From Candidatus Zambryskibacteria bacterium RIFCSPLOWO2_01_FULL_47_14 (GTDB lineage: Bacteria; Patescibacteria; Paceibacteria; UBA9973; Zambryskibacteraceae), in NCBI GenBank assembly GCA_001824005.1, contig MHWG01000016.1, positions 1 to 5,409 of the forward strand: a stretch of 5,409 nucleotides of DNA. Direction: 5' to 3'. The notes under the pieces were generated by a model, which worked only from the letters and a program-made list of their open reading frames with translations, made no database searches and was not told the DNA's origin. A program made the position numbers and the translations under genes. Below, in pieces: positions 4,714 to 5,409 of the stretch; within the stretch, counting starts at the first letter, position 1; every line of letters starts with the position of its first letter.

Positions 4714-4989
4714 TTAGTGATGGGGTTTGCTGAGAGTTTCGTAGAGAGTACCAGTGAGGAAAAGGACGATGACCCCAAAGAGGACGAGGAGAAGTGGCTT
4801 CTCATGAAATAGATTAGTGGTCTCGGCCCACAAGTGAAAGCCGGTAAAGATGGCGGCGGTGCCGAAAGCAAGGAGTAAAGCAAAAAGTAACGGATAGCGC
4901 CGCAACACCGGCTGGGTATACTTCCCCACCTCTTCCTGCGCCTGGCGCACCGTTTTATCAAATTGTTCTATGGGGTCGTTTAAGGGCAT
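4714..4989 (-). CDS. Small two-helix membrane protein, unknown function
   Basis: A 91-aa protein I do not recognise. The N-terminal 30 residues are charged and probably helical (DPIEQFDKTVRQAQEEVGKYTQPVLRR). Two hydrophobic segments follow, at about 33-52 (YPLLFALLLAFGTAAIFTGF) and 64-81 (KPLLLVLFGVIVLFLTGT), with a short linker and a short LYETLSKPHH tail. The RR before the first helix suggests a cytoplasmic N-terminus and a hairpin topology. No catalytic motif is visible. The ATG at 4987-4989 is supported by a TATAAT ending 6 bases upstream. It precedes the winged-helix regulator, separated only by palindrome B, so the two may be cotranscribed or coregulated. Confidence 0.8.
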   Translation of the reverse strand: MPLNDPIEQFDKTVRQAQEEVGKYTQPVLRRYPLLFALLLAFGTAAIFTGFHLWAETTNLFHEKPLLLVLFGVIVLFLTGTLYETLSKPHH

Positions 4990-4995
4990 TGAAAT

Positions 4996-5004
4996 ATTAT
5001 ATCA
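4996..5004 (-). promoter_or_regulatory. Extended -10, leaderless promoter (small membrane protein)
   Basis: TGA-TATAAT, a perfect extended -10 on the minus strand, is followed by 6 bases (ATTTCA) and the ATG, so +1 falls on the start codon. No recognisable -35 is present. It lies just downstream of the terminator-like hairpin of the preceding gene. Confidence 0.7.
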
Positions 5005-5023
5005 GATTGAATAAAACGAGAGT

Positions 5024-5056
5024 GGCGCGCGACACCGCCAGGGGTTGTCGCGCGCC
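5024..5056 (-). terminator. GC-rich terminator-like hairpin after the last membrane gene
   Basis: Perfect 11-bp arms, GGCGCGCGACA and TGTCGCGCGCC, flank an 11-base loop 7 bases after the stop codon of the gene at 5064-5339. On the minus strand the stem is followed by ACTCTCG and then TTTTATT, so the T-run is displaced by 7 bases. It could therefore be a terminator of reduced efficiency or a 3' stabilising stem. Its GC content matches the gene it follows, not the A/T-rich DNA beyond it. Confidence 0.65.
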
Positions 5057-5063
5057 GAGGTTC

Positions 5064-5339
5064 TCAGCTGACCAACCGGAGGGCTGGCCGCGGGGGCGGA
5101 GGTGAACGCTTGCGCCGGTCCGGCCAGCGCTTCATGAGCCAGAGACCCACGAAAGCGAAGGCCATCATGGCCATGCCGGACAGAAACGACTCCGGCGGAA
5201 TGTTCGCGGGCTTGATAGGCTCGTCCGTCGCCCACCAATGGGCGACTGCCTGATATGCCGGCCAGCGCGCGACTTCGAACATCATCAACCCGGCAAGGCC
5301 GAGTACGCCCAGAAACCAGAAAACCAGTTTCCGAATCAT
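5064..5339 (-). CDS. Small GC-rich two-helix membrane protein, unknown function
   Basis: A 91-aa protein I do not recognise. Hydrophobic segment 1 is at about residues 5-21 (LVFWFLGVLGLAGLMMF). An external-looking loop rich in W, A and P follows (ARWPAYQAVAHWWATDEPIKPANIPPE), then segment 2 at about 53-69 (LSGMAMMAFAFVGLWLM). The cytoplasmic tail is basic and proline-rich (KRWPDRRKRSPPPPRP). IRK at the N-terminus and RRKR after helix 2 predict both ends inside. I start at ATG 5337-5339, 8 bases after AGGAGG; the in-frame GTG at 5346-5348 overlaps that SD and cannot use it. The gene is visibly richer in G+C than its neighbours and has its own consensus promoter and hairpin terminator, so it may have been acquired from elsewhere. 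Confidence 0.75.
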   Translation of the reverse strand: MIRKLVFWFLGVLGLAGLMMFEVARWPAYQAVAHWWATDEPIKPANIPPESFLSGMAMMAFAFVGLWLMKRWPDRRKRSPPPPRPALRLVS

Positions 5340-5347
5340 TTTACTCA

Positions 5348-5353
5348 CCTCCT
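5348..5353 (-). promoter_or_regulatory. Canonical Shine-Dalgarno AGGAGG
   Basis: AGGAGG on the minus strand lies 8 bases before the ATG at 5337-5339, the optimal spacing, and decides the start of this gene. It is the only strong SD in the window. Confidence 0.85.
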
Positions 5354-5380
5354 TTCCATTACGGTTCAGGGTTCGGGAAA

Positions 5381-5408
5381 ATTATATCTTAATTTAAACT
5401 TTTGTCAA
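5381..5408 (-). promoter_or_regulatory. Consensus sigma70-type promoter with leader
   Basis: TTGACA (5403-5408) and TATAAT (5381-5386), both perfect, are separated by 16 bp on the minus strand. The predicted start is near 5374, leaving about 35 leader bases that include the SD. This differs from the leaderless promoters of the other short genes here. Confidence 0.85.
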
Positions 5409-5409
5409 A

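Noticed and set aside
5002..5238. Alternative minus-strand frame overlapping the GC-rich membrane gene
   Set aside because: The frame is open mainly because the DNA is GC-rich. It has no SD or promoter of its own and runs through the terminator-like hairpin, while the other frame has an SD, promoter and membrane helices.

Overview
The window looks like a stretch of bacterial chromosome, probably from the Candidate Phyla Radiation (Patescibacteria, Parcubacteria-like). This is inferred from the style of the 16S rRNA 5' end (the GGATAAGGCATGCAAGTCG stretch after the universal 27F site), the many tiny proteins, the very short intergenic gaps and a divergent, compact MetK. No database search was possible, so the lineage is provisional. 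Every gene I can support lies on the minus strand, so biological order runs from high to low coordinates.

Layout in transcription order. (1) 5409-5024: a GC-rich 91-aa two-helix membrane protein. It has its own consensus promoter (TTGACA-N16-TATAAT), a canonical Shine-Dalgarno (SD) site and a GC-rich terminator-like hairpin. (2) 5004-4370: a second, unrelated 91-aa membrane protein, then a 94-aa winged-helix (ArsR-like) regulator. The regulator is bracketed by two copies of a palindrome that share 34 identical bases, and the upstream copy also holds a G-quadruplex motif. (3) 4305-2939: a cupin gene and metK (S-adenosylmethionine synthetase), 5 nt apart and apparently translationally linked. 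(4) 2936-2405: a DUF3467-like protein and a DUF5679-like zinc-ribbon protein. (5) 2393-283: groES and groEL, separated by a 102-bp element with 25-bp inverted arms. (6) 278-1: an rRNA promoter starting 4 bases past the groEL stop, a leader of about 180 bp, and the 5' end of 16S rRNA, which runs off the window.

The most striking pattern is in the promoters. In four genes (the 4989 membrane protein, the regulator, the cupin and the DUF3467-like gene) a good -10 hexamer ends exactly 6 nt before the ATG, which places the predicted +1 on the A of the start codon. groES has the same arrangement with an 8-nt gap. None of these has room for an SD. SD motifs appear only where a leader exists: a weak GGAG before operon-internal metK and a strong AGGAGG before the GC-rich membrane gene. 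The locus therefore suggests leaderless mRNAs for first genes and SD-dependent initiation elsewhere.

Functionally this is mostly housekeeping: chaperonin, SAM synthesis and rRNA. A small regulator/membrane module of unknown purpose and possible repeat elements sit among these genes. There is no sign of CRISPR, transposase, tRNA or phage genes. No gene-free stretch exceeds 300 bases; the longest, about 215 bases between groEL and 16S, is the rRNA promoter and leader.
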